Source of the DNA: Pseudomonas chlororaphis
Lineage (GTDB): Bacteria > Pseudomonadota > Gammaproteobacteria > Pseudomonadales > Pseudomonadaceae
Length of the DNA stretch: 64,000 bases
Direction: 5' to 3'
Assembly (NCBI GenBank): GCA_001023535.1
Contig: CP011020.1
Span: 1,333,001 to 1,397,000 of the forward strand
Made by a program: the position numbers and the translations under genes. Position 1 is the stretch's first letter. Each line of letters begins with the position of its first letter. The notes under the pieces were generated by a model. It saw only the letters and a list, made by a program, of their open reading frames with translations, was not told the origin of the DNA and made no database searches. Positions 10,166 through 18,745 of this stretch are shown here, piece by piece.

Positions 10166-10885
10166 TTGATCAACTTCAACATCGCCCAATGGCGCGCGTG
10201 GGCCCCTGGGCTCGAAAGCGTGGACGATTGGCAGGCGTGGAGCCGACAGCCGGTCGTGCTGGCCGCCAGCGATGCCGCCCCGGACGTGTCGTTCCTGCCC
10301 GCCATGCAGCGCCGGCGCCTCAGCCGCCTGGCGCGGATGGCCTTCAGTGTCGGCTGGCCCCTGGCCGAAGACCGGCCGGACCTGCCGTTGGTCTTTATTT
10401 CCCGCCACGGCGAAACCCCACGCACATTTGAGATTCTCAAGGACCTGGCGGCCGACCAACCCTTGTCGCCGACCCAGTTCAGCTTGTCGGTGCACAACGC
10501 CGTGATCGGGCTGTGGTCGATCATGCGGGGCGAAACCAGCGAAATGACTGCCCTGGCCGCCACTGGCGACGGGCTGGAGCACGGCGTGCTGGAAGCCGCC
10601 GCGTTGCTGAACGAAGGGGCGCCGGCGGTATTGCTGGTGATCACCGAAGAACAACCGCCGCAGGTCTATGCGCCGTGGGTCGACGACGTACCGTTCCCCT
10701 ACGCGCTGGCACTGCTGCTGACCCGCGGCGACGACTGGCAACTGGACCTCGCCGCCCAGGACGGACAACCGCCGGGCAGCGAGTGGCCCCATGCCCTGGA
10801 CCTGGTGCGTACGCTGCTGAACCACCAAACCACCTGCCAACATGCCTGGAAGAATCGTCTATGGACCTGGCAACGCAACCGGTGA
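10166..10885 (+). CDS. apeC: APE chain-length-factor-like partial ketosynthase (ApeC-like)
   Basis: This 239-residue protein is related to the N-terminal half of beta-ketoacyl synthases but is much shorter than a full one. It lacks the catalytic Cys-His-His set. Conserved family patterns include 'FISRHGE' and 'FSLSVHNAVIGLWSI'. In the APE type II polyketide system a short subunit of this kind (ApeC) pairs with the ketosynthase ApeO as a chain-length factor and has no condensing activity itself. It is the first gene of the cluster. It starts with TTG at 10166, since an in-frame TGA lies three codons upstream and no ATG is available. The next gene starts inside its last 25 bp. Confidence 0.8.
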   Translation: MINFNIAQWRAWAPGLESVDDWQAWSRQPVVLAASDAAPDVSFLPAMQRRRLSRLARMAFSVGWPLAEDRPDLPLVFISRHGETPRTFEILKDLAADQPLSPTQFSLSVHNAVIGLWSIMRGETSEMTALAATGDGLEHGVLEAAALLNEGAPAVLLVITEEQPPQVYAPWVDDVPFPYALALLLTRGDDWQLDLAAQDGQPPGSEWPHALDLVRTLLNHQTTCQHAWKNRLWTWQRNR

Positions 10886-11670
10886 CCGGTAAACAACGCG
10901 ACGCCTACTATTGGCGCCTGGTCGCGACCGCCGCAAGCTTTGCCCTGTTCGGGTTTGGCGGGTTGTGCCTGCGCCTGCTAGTGTTCCCGTTGCTCGCCTG
11001 CCTGCCCGGCGATGCCCAGGCCCACCGGCACAGAGCCCGCCGCACGGTCGGGCGATTGTTCTGGTGCTTTATCCGCTTCATGGCCCGCACCGGGGTGCTC
11101 ACCTACCAGATCGACGGAGCCGAACGACTCGGCCGGCCCGGGCAGATGATCATCGCCAATCACCCGTCGCTGATCGACGTGGTGTTCCTGATCGGGCTGG
11201 TGCGCGACACCAACTGCGTGGTCAAGCAAAGTCTGTGGGACAACCCTTTCACCCGCGGCCCGCTGCGCTCGACCCAGTACATCAGCAACGACGGCAGCAT
11301 GGACATGCTCGATGCCGCCAGCAACGCCCTGCAAGAGGGCCAGACCCTGATCGTCTTCCCCGAAGGCACCCGCACCCAGCCAGGCGAAGCGCCGGCATTT
11401 CATCGGGGCGCGGCCGCCATCGCGCTGCGGGGTGCGAAAATCCTCACGCCCGTGACCATCAAGGTCAGCCCCACCACCCTGACCAAGGCCGAACCCTGGT
11501 ATCGCATTCCCGCGCGCCGCGTGCATTTCAGTTTCCGGGTCGGTGCCGATATAGACCCACAGGCATTCGCCGCGCTCGGCCCGCCGCCGCAAGCGTCGCG
11601 CAGGCTCAACGATTTTCTGCATCACTATTTCATCAAGGAGCTCGCCGAAGATGAGCGATCTGCACCGTGA
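10861..11670 (+). CDS. 1-acyl-glycerol-phosphate-type acyltransferase
   Basis: This 269-residue PlsC-family acyltransferase has an N-terminal hydrophobic helix (about 18-42), the catalytic 'NHPSLID' (His and Asp spaced as HX4D) near residue 100, and 'FPEGTRT' near 165. Such enzymes move an acyl group from acyl-ACP to a glycerol-type acceptor. Within the APE cluster it probably helps anchor the polyene or its glycerol/fatty acid partner into a membrane lipid. The ATG at 10861 overlaps the preceding gene by 25 bp. A longer frame upstream is only the shadow of that gene. Confidence 0.85.
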   Translation: MDLATQPVTGKQRDAYYWRLVATAASFALFGFGGLCLRLLVFPLLACLPGDAQAHRHRARRTVGRLFWCFIRFMARTGVLTYQIDGAERLGRPGQMIIANHPSLIDVVFLIGLVRDTNCVVKQSLWDNPFTRGPLRSTQYISNDGSMDMLDAASNALQEGQTLIVFPEGTRTQPGEAPAFHRGAAAIALRGAKILTPVTIKVSPTTLTKAEPWYRIPARRVHFSFRVGADIDPQAFAALGPPPQASRRLNDFLHHYFIKELAEDERSAP

Positions 11671-11908
11671 CATCAAACAGCTGATCATCGACGCCCTCGG
11701 CCTGGAAGACATCGGCATCGACGACATTGGCGACCACCAGACCCTGTTCGGCGAAGGCCTGGGCCTGGACTCGGTAGATGCCCTGGAGCTTGGCCTGGCG
11801 ATCCAGAAACAGTACGGCATCAAGATCGACGCCGACGCCAAGGACACCCGTAACCATTTCAGCAATGTGGCAAGCCTTGCGGCCTTCGTCACTGCAAAAC
11901 GCCCCTGA
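11651..11908 (+). CDS. apeE: Acyl carrier protein ApeE
   Basis: This acidic 85-residue acyl carrier protein has the phosphopantetheine attachment serine in 'GLDSVDALEL'. It begins 20 bp inside the preceding acyltransferase gene, with AAGGAG upstream. A second ACP follows after 9 bp. Two dedicated ACPs are a hallmark of APE clusters; they carry the aryl starter, the malonyl extender and the growing chain. Confidence 0.9.
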   Translation: MSDLHRDIKQLIIDALGLEDIGIDDIGDHQTLFGEGLGLDSVDALELGLAIQKQYGIKIDADAKDTRNHFSNVASLAAFVTAKRP

Positions 11909-11917
11909 GACCGGACC

Positions 11918-12172
11918 ATGCAAACTCGTGACGACATTTTCAACACCCTTCGCGATGCTCTGGTCGAGCTGTTCGAGCTGGACCCCGATCGCGTGACCCT
12001 GGAATCGAACCTGTACCAGGACCTGGAGATCGACAGCATCGACGCGGTCGACCTGATCGATCACATCAAGCGCCAGACCGGCAAGAAGATTGCCGCCGAG
12101 GAATTCAAGTCGGTGCGCACCGTCAACGACGTGGTCGAGGCGGTCTATCGACTGGTCCAACCGGCCGCATGA
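11918..12172 (+). CDS. apeF: Acyl carrier protein ApeF
   Basis: This is the second acyl carrier protein, 84 residues, with the modification serine in 'EIDSIDAVDL'. The sequence differs clearly from ApeE outside the motif, so the two probably have different partners. The stop overlaps the start of the next membrane-protein gene as ATGA. Confidence 0.9.
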   Translation: MQTRDDIFNTLRDALVELFELDPDRVTLESNLYQDLEIDSIDAVDLIDHIKRQTGKKIAAEEFKSVRTVNDVVEAVYRLVQPAA

Positions 12173-12714
12173 CCCGGCTGATTGGCCTCAGCCTGCTGCT
12201 GGCGGGCCTGCTGTACCCCTTTGCGGTGTATTTCGGCATGGAGCACTTCGCCCCATGGCAGTTCGGACTGCTGCTGGGTAGCTTGTGGTTGGCACGGGCC
12301 CTGCTCGGCAGGGGCGGGCCCGGCAGCCATTGGATGGCGGCCACGGCGATCGGCTTCTGTGCCTTGCTCGCGTGGTTCGACAGCCCGGCCCTGCTGCGTT
12401 GGTACCCGGTGCTGATCAGCGCGTTCATGCTGGGGCTGTTCGCCCTGAGCCTGAAGTACGGTCCGCCGATGATCGAACGCCTGGCCCGCCTGCGCGAGCC
12501 GCAGTTGCCAGCCCGGGCCGTGGTGTATACGCGTCAGGTCACGTGGGCCTGGTGCGTGTTTTTCCTGTGTAACGGTTTGCTCGCCGCTGCCCTGACCCTC
12601 TGGGCGCCGCTGAGCTGGTGGATGTTGTACACCGGCCTGATTTCCTACGGATTGATGGGGCTGCTGTTTGCCATTGAATGGCTCATACGACAACGGGTAA
12701 GAGGCCGCCCATGA
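12169..12714 (+). CDS. Small multi-pass membrane protein (COG4648-like) of APE cluster
   Basis: The protein has 181 residues and about five hydrophobic segments (roughly 2-22, 27-47, 55-85, 128-150, 155-173) with short basic loops. Proteins of this kind recur in APE clusters and are of unknown function. Start and stop each overlap the neighbouring genes by 4 bp, so it is translationally tied to the ACP and the ligase. A role in docking the synthase at the inner membrane is only a guess. Confidence 0.75.
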   Translation: MTRLIGLSLLLAGLLYPFAVYFGMEHFAPWQFGLLLGSLWLARALLGRGGPGSHWMAATAIGFCALLAWFDSPALLRWYPVLISAFMLGLFALSLKYGPPMIERLARLREPQLPARAVVYTRQVTWAWCVFFLCNGLLAAALTLWAPLSWWMLYTGLISYGLMGLLFAIEWLIRQRVRGRP

Positions 12715-14390
12715 ATTGGATAACACTTGAGCAGATGCTGCTCGAGGCTCAGCCGGAGCGTGCCGTCGCGGTCGCCCCGGCACTGGATCATGCGCAACTG
12801 CGCGACGCCGCGCTGCGCCTGGCCGCTGGCCTGCAAGCCCGGGGCGTGCGACATGCGGCCGTCCACCTGGAGGACGCCGCCGACCTCGCCATCACCCTGC
12901 TCGGTGCCTGGCGCGCCGGAGTGCGCGTGCTGTTGCCCGCCGACCTGCAAGCGCAGACCCGCCAGCGTTGGGCGGCGGAGGTCGACCTGTGGCTGACCGA
13001 CCAGCCCGGCGACACTCACCCCGATGACGTGCAACAGGCGCCGATGACCGCCGCCCCGCTGGACCTGGACCGCTGCTGGCTGAGCCTGTGCACCTCCGGC
13101 TCCAGCGGCGAGCCCAAGCGCATCGAGAAAACCCTGCGCCAGTTGAGCAACGAGGTCCACGCCCTGGAGCAACTGTGGGGCGCCGAGCTCGGCCCGGCCT
13201 GCATGATCGGCAGCGTCGCCGCCCAGCATATCTATGGTTTGCTGTTCCGCGTGTTGTGGCCACTTTGCGCCGGGCGCACGTTCGTGCGTCGACAGTTGGC
13301 GTTCCCGGAAGACCTGCAACGCGCCAGCCGCGAGCATCCGGCTTTTGCCTGGGTCGCCAGCCCGGCGCTGCTCAAGCGCATGGGCGACAACCTCGACTGG
13401 ACAGCCCTGAGCGCCGTGCGCCGGGTGTTTTCTTCCGGCGGCGCGCTGCCGTCCGACGCCGCGCACAGCTTGCAGCAGCGCCTGGGACAATGGCCGACGG
13501 AAATCTTCGGCAGTTCTGAAACCGGCGGCATCGCCTGGCGCCAGGGCGCTGAGCTGTGGCAACCCTTCGCCGACGTCGAACTGAGCCAGGACAGTGACGG
13601 CGCGCTGCTGATCGCCTCGCCCTACTTGCCGGCCGGGCACGTGGAACACAGCGCCGACGCGGCGCGAATCGCCGAGGATGGACGCTTCGAGCTGCTCGGG
13701 CGGCTGGACCGGATCGTCAAGCTCGAAGAAAAACGCATCTCCCTGCCGATGCTGGAACAGGCCCTGGTGGCCCACGACTGGGTCAGCGAAGCCCGGCTGG
13801 GGGTGGTGCAGGAAAATCGTGCCTCCCTCGGCGCGTTGGTGGTGTTGAGCGAAACCGGCCTGCGCACCTTGCGCAACCAGGGCCGCCGCGCCGTGACCGA
13901 AGGCTTGCGCCGCCACCTGGGCGAACATTGCGAAACCCTGGCCTTGCCACGGCGCTGGCGCTGGCTGCGGCAGATGCCGCTCAATGCCCAGGGCAAGCTG
14001 CCCCAGGCCGAAGTCGAAGCGTTGCTGCTGGCACCCCGTCCCAAGGCCCCGGAAGTACTGGCCCAGGTCGAAAGCGACGGTGAGTGGAACCTGCAACTGC
14101 GGGTGCCGCCGGACCTGGCCTACTTCAGCGGCCACTTCCCCACCGCACCGGTACTGCCGGGGGTGGTGCAGGTCGATTGGGCCATGAGCCTGGGCCGGCA
14201 ACTGCTGGACCTGCCACCCCGGTTCGCCGGCATGGAAGTGCTCAAGTTCCAGCAACTGGTGCGCCCCGGCGATGAACTCCAGCTGCACCTGCGTTTCGAC
14301 GGTGAACGCGGCAAGCTGTACTTCGCCTACCGCAACGATACGGCGGCGTGCTCCAGCGGGCGGATTGTGCTGGGGGCGGCTGATGACTGA
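12711..14390 (+). CDS. Aryl/acyl-ACP ligase fused to hotdog dehydratase (ApeH-ApeI fusion)
   Basis: This is a 559-residue two-domain protein. Residues 1 to about 440 are an adenylate-forming ligase, with the P-loop '[13 protein letters not shown]' and 'IFGSSETGG'. About 455-555 is a FabZ-like hotdog domain with '[20 protein letters not shown]', in which the His of GHFP is the expected catalytic base. In other APE systems I recall ApeH (starter ligase) and ApeI (dehydratase) as separate proteins; here one open frame without a stop joins them. The ligase should activate the aromatic starter with ATP and load it on an ACP, and the dehydratase makes the double bonds. ATG 12711 overlaps the previous stop (ATGA). 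A REP pair follows the gene. Confidence 0.88.
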   Translation: MNWITLEQMLLEAQPERAVAVAPALDHAQLRDAALRLAAGLQARGVRHAAVHLEDAADLAITLLGAWRAGVRVLLPADLQAQTRQRWAAEVDLWLTDQPGDTHPDDVQQAPMTAAPLDLDRCWLSLCTSGSSGEPKRIEKTLRQLSNEVHALEQLWGAELGPACMIGSVAAQHIYGLLFRVLWPLCAGRTFVRRQLAFPEDLQRASREHPAFAWVASPALLKRMGDNLDWTALSAVRRVFSSGGALPSDAAHSLQQRLGQWPTEIFGSSETGGIAWRQGAELWQPFADVELSQDSDGALLIASPYLPAGHVEHSADAARIAEDGRFELLGRLDRIVKLEEKRISLPMLEQALVAHDWVSEARLGVVQENRASLGALVVLSETGLRTLRNQGRRAVTEGLRRHLGEHCETLALPRRWRWLRQMPLNAQGKLPQAEVEALLLAPRPKAPEVLAQVESDGEWNLQLRVPPDLAYFSGHFPTAPVLPGVVQVDWAMSLGRQLLDLPPRFAGMEVLKFQQLVRPGDELQLHLRFDGERGKLYFAYRNDTAACSSGRIVLGAADD

Positions 14391-14410
14391 CTCGCATGTC
14401 TGCATCACTG

Positions 14411-14516
14411 CCCCGTGGCGAGGGCGCTTGCTCCCGCTCGAGTGCGCAGCGCTCACTTCAGAAAAGCGGGGGGCTGCTACGCAGCCCAGCGGGAGCAAGC
14501 TCCCTCGCCACAGGGG
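14411..14516. repeat. REPIN-like inverted pair, GTGGCGAGG type, inside the APE operon
   Basis: CCCCGTGGCGAGGGCGCTTG at the left and the matching complement ending CCTCGCCACAGGGG at the right bound a 106-bp element. Its inner part also carries GGGCTGC repeats around GCAGCCC. It is a different REP class from those around trxC. It fills the only large gap within the otherwise overlapping APE genes. Confidence 0.88.
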
Positions 14517-14536
14517 AACGTCGGAGGCCAGGAACC

Positions 14537-15271
14537 ATGCATAACCCCTGCGCCGTCATCCCCGTCTACAACCACGAAACCGCCATCACGGCGGTGGTCC
14601 AGGCGTTGCTCGCCCATGGCCTGCCCTGCGTACTGGTGGACGACGCCAGCAGCCCGTCCTGTGCGGCGGTGCTGGAACGCCTGGCCGAGGATGAGCGGGT
14701 GCATCTGGTCAGGCTGGCGGTCAACCAGGGCAAGGGCGGCGCCGTCATGACCGGGCTGCGGGAAGCATCACGCCTGGGCTTCACCCACGCCTTGCAGGTG
14801 GATGCCGACGGGCAGCACGACCTCGGCGACGTGAACACCTTCATCGAACAGTCCCGCGCCTACCCCGACGCCCTGATCTGCGGTTACCCGCACTACGATG
14901 CCAGCGTGCCGAAAGGCCGGCTGTACGCACGCTACCTGACCCACGTGATGGTCTGGATCAACAGCCTGTCCCTGCAAATCCGCGACTCCATGTGCGGCTT
15001 CCGGGTCTACCCGCTGCCCCCGACGCTGGCGCTGATCGGCTCGGCCAACATCGGCAAGCGCATGGATTTCGATTCGGACATCCTGGTGCGCCTGGCCTGG
15101 CGCAACCAACCGATGCGCTGGCTGCACACCCGGGTGCATTACCCCCAGGACGGTGTCTCGCACTTTCGCCTGTTCCACGACAACGTGCTGATCTCCAGCA
15201 TGCACACCCGGTTGTTCTTCGGCATGCTGGTGCGCCTGCCGCTGATTCTCTGGCGACGGTGGCGGGCATGA
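14537..15271 (+). CDS. Family 2 glycosyltransferase of the APE cluster
   Basis: This 244-residue GT-A fold enzyme has 'VIPVYNHE' at the N-terminus, 'LVDDASS' for nucleotide binding, and a DXD-type 'QVDADGQHD' for metal. It resembles dolichyl-phosphate-mannose-synthase-like transferases. In APE clusters such an enzyme probably adds a sugar or builds the lipid acceptor. ATG 14537 lies just after the REP pair with AGGCCAGGAA before it; a longer frame reading through the REP is not credible. The stop overlaps the next start (ATGA). Confidence 0.88.
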   Translation: MHNPCAVIPVYNHETAITAVVQALLAHGLPCVLVDDASSPSCAAVLERLAEDERVHLVRLAVNQGKGGAVMTGLREASRLGFTHALQVDADGQHDLGDVNTFIEQSRAYPDALICGYPHYDASVPKGRLYARYLTHVMVWINSLSLQIRDSMCGFRVYPLPPTLALIGSANIGKRMDFDSDILVRLAWRNQPMRWLHTRVHYPQDGVSHFRLFHDNVLISSMHTRLFFGMLVRLPLILWRRWRA

Positions 15272-16212
15272 GCCTCGACGCGGACAAACAACACTGGGCC
15301 GACCGCCAGGAGCGCGGCAGCTTCTGGCTGATGAAACTCACCGCGTTCGCCGCCAAGGTCCTGGGCCGGCGCCTGCTGACGCCGGTGCTCTACGGCATCG
15401 TGCTGTACTTCTTCATTTTCGGCCGCAGCGCTCGCCAGGCCGCCTGGCAATACCAGCAACGCCTGGCCGAATGGAGCGCGCGTCCCGAACTGCGTCCGAC
15501 CCGCCGGCGGGTGTTCGGGCAGTTCATGGCGTTCGCCGACTCCCTGCTCGACAAGCTCGATGTCTGGAACGGCAAGCTGAGCATCGAGCAGATCGAGATC
15601 GTCGACACCGCGCTGCTGCGCAATCACCTGCGTGACGCCCGTGGGCAGATGCTGGTGGGCGCGCACCTGGGCAACCTGGAAATGTGCCGGGCCCTGGCCG
15701 AGCTGGGCGAGAAGGTCACCATGAACGTGCTGGTGCACACCAAGCACGCCGAGCAATTCAACCGCTTGCTGGGCGAAGCCGGCGCCACGCACCTGCGCCT
15801 GATCCAGGTCAGCGAGCTGGACCCGGCCGTGATGCTGCAACTGAGCGAGCGCCTGGAGCGCGGCGAGTGGCTGGCGATTGCCGGCGACCGCGTGCCCCTG
15901 CACGGCGGACGCAGCGTGACCGTGGACTTCATGGGCCACCCGGCCGCCTTTCCCCAGGGACCGTGGCTGATGGCCGGCCTGCTCAAATGCCCGGTCAACC
16001 TGCTGATGTGCCTCAAGCACGAGGGGCGCTACCGCGTCACCCTCGAGCCTTTTGCCGAAGCCGTGGTGTGGAAACGCAGCGAACGCGAGCAAGTGATCGC
16101 CCACTGGGCCGGCCGCTACGCCGAGCGCCTGGCGCAATTCTGCCTCCAGGGGCCCCAACAGTGGTTCAACTTTTACCCTTTCTGGAAGACCGATGACGAT
16201 GCCCACTCTTGA
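15268..16212 (+). CDS. LpxL-like lipid acyltransferase
   Basis: This 314-residue member of the lauroyl/myristoyl acyltransferase (LpxL/HtrB) family has one N-terminal membrane anchor (about 25-50) and the catalytic His/Glu pair in 'GAHLGNLEMCRAL'. 'IAGDRVPLHGGR' lies further on. LpxL enzymes move acyl chains from ACP to lipid A sugars at the inner face of the membrane. Here the likely job is coupling polyene or fatty acid to the APE lipid. It overlaps its neighbours by 4 bp upstream and 20 bp downstream. Confidence 0.85.
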   Translation: MSLDADKQHWADRQERGSFWLMKLTAFAAKVLGRRLLTPVLYGIVLYFFIFGRSARQAAWQYQQRLAEWSARPELRPTRRRVFGQFMAFADSLLDKLDVWNGKLSIEQIEIVDTALLRNHLRDARGQMLVGAHLGNLEMCRALAELGEKVTMNVLVHTKHAEQFNRLLGEAGATHLRLIQVSELDPAVMLQLSERLERGEWLAIAGDRVPLHGGRSVTVDFMGHPAAFPQGPWLMAGLLKCPVNLLMCLKHEGRYRVTLEPFAEAVVWKRSEREQVIAHWAGRYAERLAQFCLQGPQQWFNFYPFWKTDDDAHS

Positions 16213-17737
16213 GCCGGTAATCTTTGGCGAACGCCCCTTGCGCATCGAAGAGGTGCTGGCCCTGGCCAACCGTCAGGCGCCGACGCAGTTGCAGGACGAC
16301 CCGGCATTCCGCCAGCGCATCGCCAAGGGCGCGCAGTTCCTCGACTCCCTGCTGGACAAGGAAGGCGTGATTTATGGCGTGACCACCGGCTACGGCGATT
16401 CCTGCGTAGTGGCGGTGCCGCTGCACCATGTCGAGGCCCTGCCGCGTCACCTCTACACGTTCCACGGCTGCGGCCTGGGCAAGCTGCTGGACGCCCAGGC
16501 CACCCGCGCGGTGCTGGCCGCACGCTTGCAGTCGCTGTGCCACGGTGTGTCCGGGGTGCGGATCGAATTGCTGGAGCGCCTCCAGGCCTTTCTCGAACAC
16601 GACATCCTGCCGCTGATTCCGGAAGAGGGCTCGGTCGGTGCCAGCGGCGACCTCACGCCACTGTCCTACGTGGCAGCGACGCTCTCCGGCGAACGCGAGG
16701 TGATGTTCCGGGGCGAACGTCGGCAGGCCGCCGATGTGCACCGCGAACTGGGCTGGACCCCACTGGTGTTGCGCCCCAAGGAAGCCCTGGCGTTGATGAA
16801 CGGCACCGCCGTGATGACCGGGCTGGCGTGCCTGGCTTTCGCCCGGGCCGATTACCTGTTGCAACTGGCCACCCGCATCACCGCGTTGAACGTCGTCGCC
16901 CTGCAAGGCAACCCGGAGCACTTCGACGAACGCCTGTTCGCCGCCAAGCCGCACCCGGGGCAGATGCAGGTCGCCGCGTGGCTGCGCCAGGACCTGGCGA
17001 TCGACGCACCGACCGCGCCGCTACATCGCCTGCAAGACCGCTACTCCCTGCGCTGCGCGCCCCACGTGCTCGGCGTGCTGGCCGACAGTCTGAACTGGCT
17101 GCGCGCGTTCATCGAGACCGAACTCAACAGCGCCAACGACAACCCGATCATCGACGCCGAAGCCGAACGGGTGCTGCACGGCGGGCATTTCTACGGCGGT
17201 CACATTGCCTTCGCCATGGACAGCCTGAAGAACCTGGTGGCCAACGTCGCCGACCTGCTCGACCGGCAACTCGCCCTGCTGGTGGACGAGCGCTACAACC
17301 ATGGCCTGCCGAGCAACCTGTCGGGCGCCAGCGCCGACCGGGCGATGCTCAACCATGGCTTCAAGGCTGTGCAGATCGGCACCAGCGCCTGGACCGCCGA
17401 AGCCTTGAAGAACACCCTGCCGGCCAGCGTGTTCTCGCGCTCCACCGAATGCCACAACCAGGACAAGGTGAGCATGGGCACCATCGCCGCCCGGGACGCG
17501 ATCCGGGTACTGGAACTGACCGAACAGGTCGCCGCCGCCACGCTGCTGGCGGCCCACCAGGGCGTGTGGCTGCGCAGCCGTGCCGAAGACGCACGACCGC
17601 TGCCGCCGGCCCTGGCCGCCATGCACGCCGAACTGGCCGAGGATTTCGCCCCGGTGATCGAAGACCGTGCCCTGGAAGGCGAACTGCGCCTGTGCCTGCA
17701 ACGCATCGCCGAGCAACACTGGAGGCTGCATGCGTAG
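16193..17737 (+). CDS. Histidine/aromatic amino acid ammonia-lyase family enzyme
   Basis: This 514-residue aromatic amino acid lyase has the Ala150-Ser151-Gly152 triad in 'GSVGASGDLTPL', which cyclises to the MIO electrophile, and 'NSANDNPII' further on. It removes ammonia from histidine, phenylalanine or tyrosine; sequence alone does not settle which. In this cluster a cinnamate- or coumarate-type product could feed the aryl starter unit, so a tyrosine or phenylalanine lyase is more likely than a catabolic HutH. There are no hut genes nearby. It overlaps the acyltransferase by 20 bp and the thioesterase by 8 bp. Confidence 0.88.
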   Translation: MTMPTLEPVIFGERPLRIEEVLALANRQAPTQLQDDPAFRQRIAKGAQFLDSLLDKEGVIYGVTTGYGDSCVVAVPLHHVEALPRHLYTFHGCGLGKLLDAQATRAVLAARLQSLCHGVSGVRIELLERLQAFLEHDILPLIPEEGSVGASGDLTPLSYVAATLSGEREVMFRGERRQAADVHRELGWTPLVLRPKEALALMNGTAVMTGLACLAFARADYLLQLATRITALNVVALQGNPEHFDERLFAAKPHPGQMQVAAWLRQDLAIDAPTAPLHRLQDRYSLRCAPHVLGVLADSLNWLRAFIETELNSANDNPIIDAEAERVLHGGHFYGGHIAFAMDSLKNLVANVADLLDRQLALLVDERYNHGLPSNLSGASADRAMLNHGFKAVQIGTSAWTAEALKNTLPASVFSRSTECHNQDKVSMGTIAARDAIRVLELTEQVAAATLLAAHQGVWLRSRAEDARPLPPALAAMHAELAEDFAPVIEDRALEGELRLCLQRIAEQHWRLHA

Positions 17738-18155
17738 TCAGGGTGTGTTGCACGTAGAGACACAGGTCGTCGTGCCGTTTTTCGACGTCGACTCGATGAA
17801 CGTGGTCTGGCACGGCCATTATGTCAAATACCTGGAAGTGGCCCGCTGCGCCTTGCTCGACCAGATCGGCCACAACTACAACGACATGCTCGAATCCGGC
17901 CACGCGTGGCCGGTGATCGACCTGCAACTGCGCTACATGCGCAGCGCGGTGTTCGGCCAGACGCTGACCGTACGCGCCAGCCTGGTGGAATGGGAAAACC
18001 GTCTGAAGATCAATTACCTGATCAGCGACGCCAGCACCGGCGAACGCCTGACGCGGGCCAGTTCGGTGCAGGTGGCGGTGGAGATCGCCAGCCGTGAAAT
18101 GCTGCTGGCCTCGCCGCGGGTCTTCGTCGAAGCCGTTGAAAGGATGCTGCCATGA
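17730..18155 (+). CDS. 4-hydroxybenzoyl-CoA-type thioesterase
   Basis: This 141-residue hotdog thioesterase has 'FFDVDSMNVVWHGHY' at residues 17-31. Asp21 corresponds to the catalytic aspartate of the 4HBT family. It probably releases or proof-reads ACP- or CoA-bound aryl or polyene intermediates. ATG 17730 has GGAGG nine bases upstream and lies within the end of the ammonia-lyase gene. It overlaps the following LolA-like gene by 4 bp. Confidence 0.88.
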   Translation: MRSQGVLHVETQVVVPFFDVDSMNVVWHGHYVKYLEVARCALLDQIGHNYNDMLESGHAWPVIDLQLRYMRSAVFGQTLTVRASLVEWENRLKINYLISDASTGERLTRASSVQVAVEIASREMLLASPRVFVEAVERMLP

Positions 18156-18745
18156 AACGCCTGTGCACCTGGTTGTTGCTGTGCTGCCTGTCGCCTTTGG
18201 CCCAGGCGTTCGACCTGCAACAGTTGAGCGAGCAACTGGCCCGCCCGGAGGTGATCCACGGCCCGTTCATCCAGGAAAAACACCTGCGCGCCCTGCCCCA
18301 GCCGCTGATCAGCAAGGGCCGCTTCGTCCTGGCGAAAAACCACGGCCTGCTCTGGCTGCTGCAAACCCCGCTGCAACAGGACTACCGCATCACCGCCCAA
18401 GGCATCGCCCGACGAGACGGCAATGCCTGGCAAATGCTGCCAAACAAGAGCGCTGGCGCCGAACAGAACCGGCTGTTCCTGGCGGTCCTGCAGGGCGACA
18501 GCAGTGGCCTGCTACGGGATTTCGAACTGAGCCTGGCGGGCGAGCCGCAGCAATGGAAGCTCACCCTGACCCCGCGTTCGGTGTTGCTCAAGCAGGTGTT
18601 CAACCAGATCAACATCGAAGGCGGCGAACTGGTACAGCGCATCGAGCTGATGGAGACCCAGGGCGACCGCACGGTGCTGCGCATGCAGGACAGCGTCGCC
18701 ACGCAACCCTTGAGCGAAGCGGAGCAACATGACTTTGCGAAGTGA
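18152..18745 (+). CDS. LolA-like periplasmic lipid/lipoprotein carrier
   Basis: This 197-residue protein has a signal peptide ending near 'LAQAFD' (about residue 20), then a LolA-like half-barrel pattern ('GPFIQEKHLRALPQPLISKG'). LolA proteins carry acyl-anchored cargo through the periplasm. APE clusters carry one next to an MMPL exporter, which suggests transfer of the APE lipid to the outer membrane. Its end overlaps the MMPL gene by 17 bp. Confidence 0.85.
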   Translation: MKRLCTWLLLCCLSPLAQAFDLQQLSEQLARPEVIHGPFIQEKHLRALPQPLISKGRFVLAKNHGLLWLLQTPLQQDYRITAQGIARRDGNAWQMLPNKSAGAEQNRLFLAVLQGDSSGLLRDFELSLAGEPQQWKLTLTPRSVLLKQVFNQINIEGGELVQRIELMETQGDRTVLRMQDSVATQPLSEAEQHDFAK

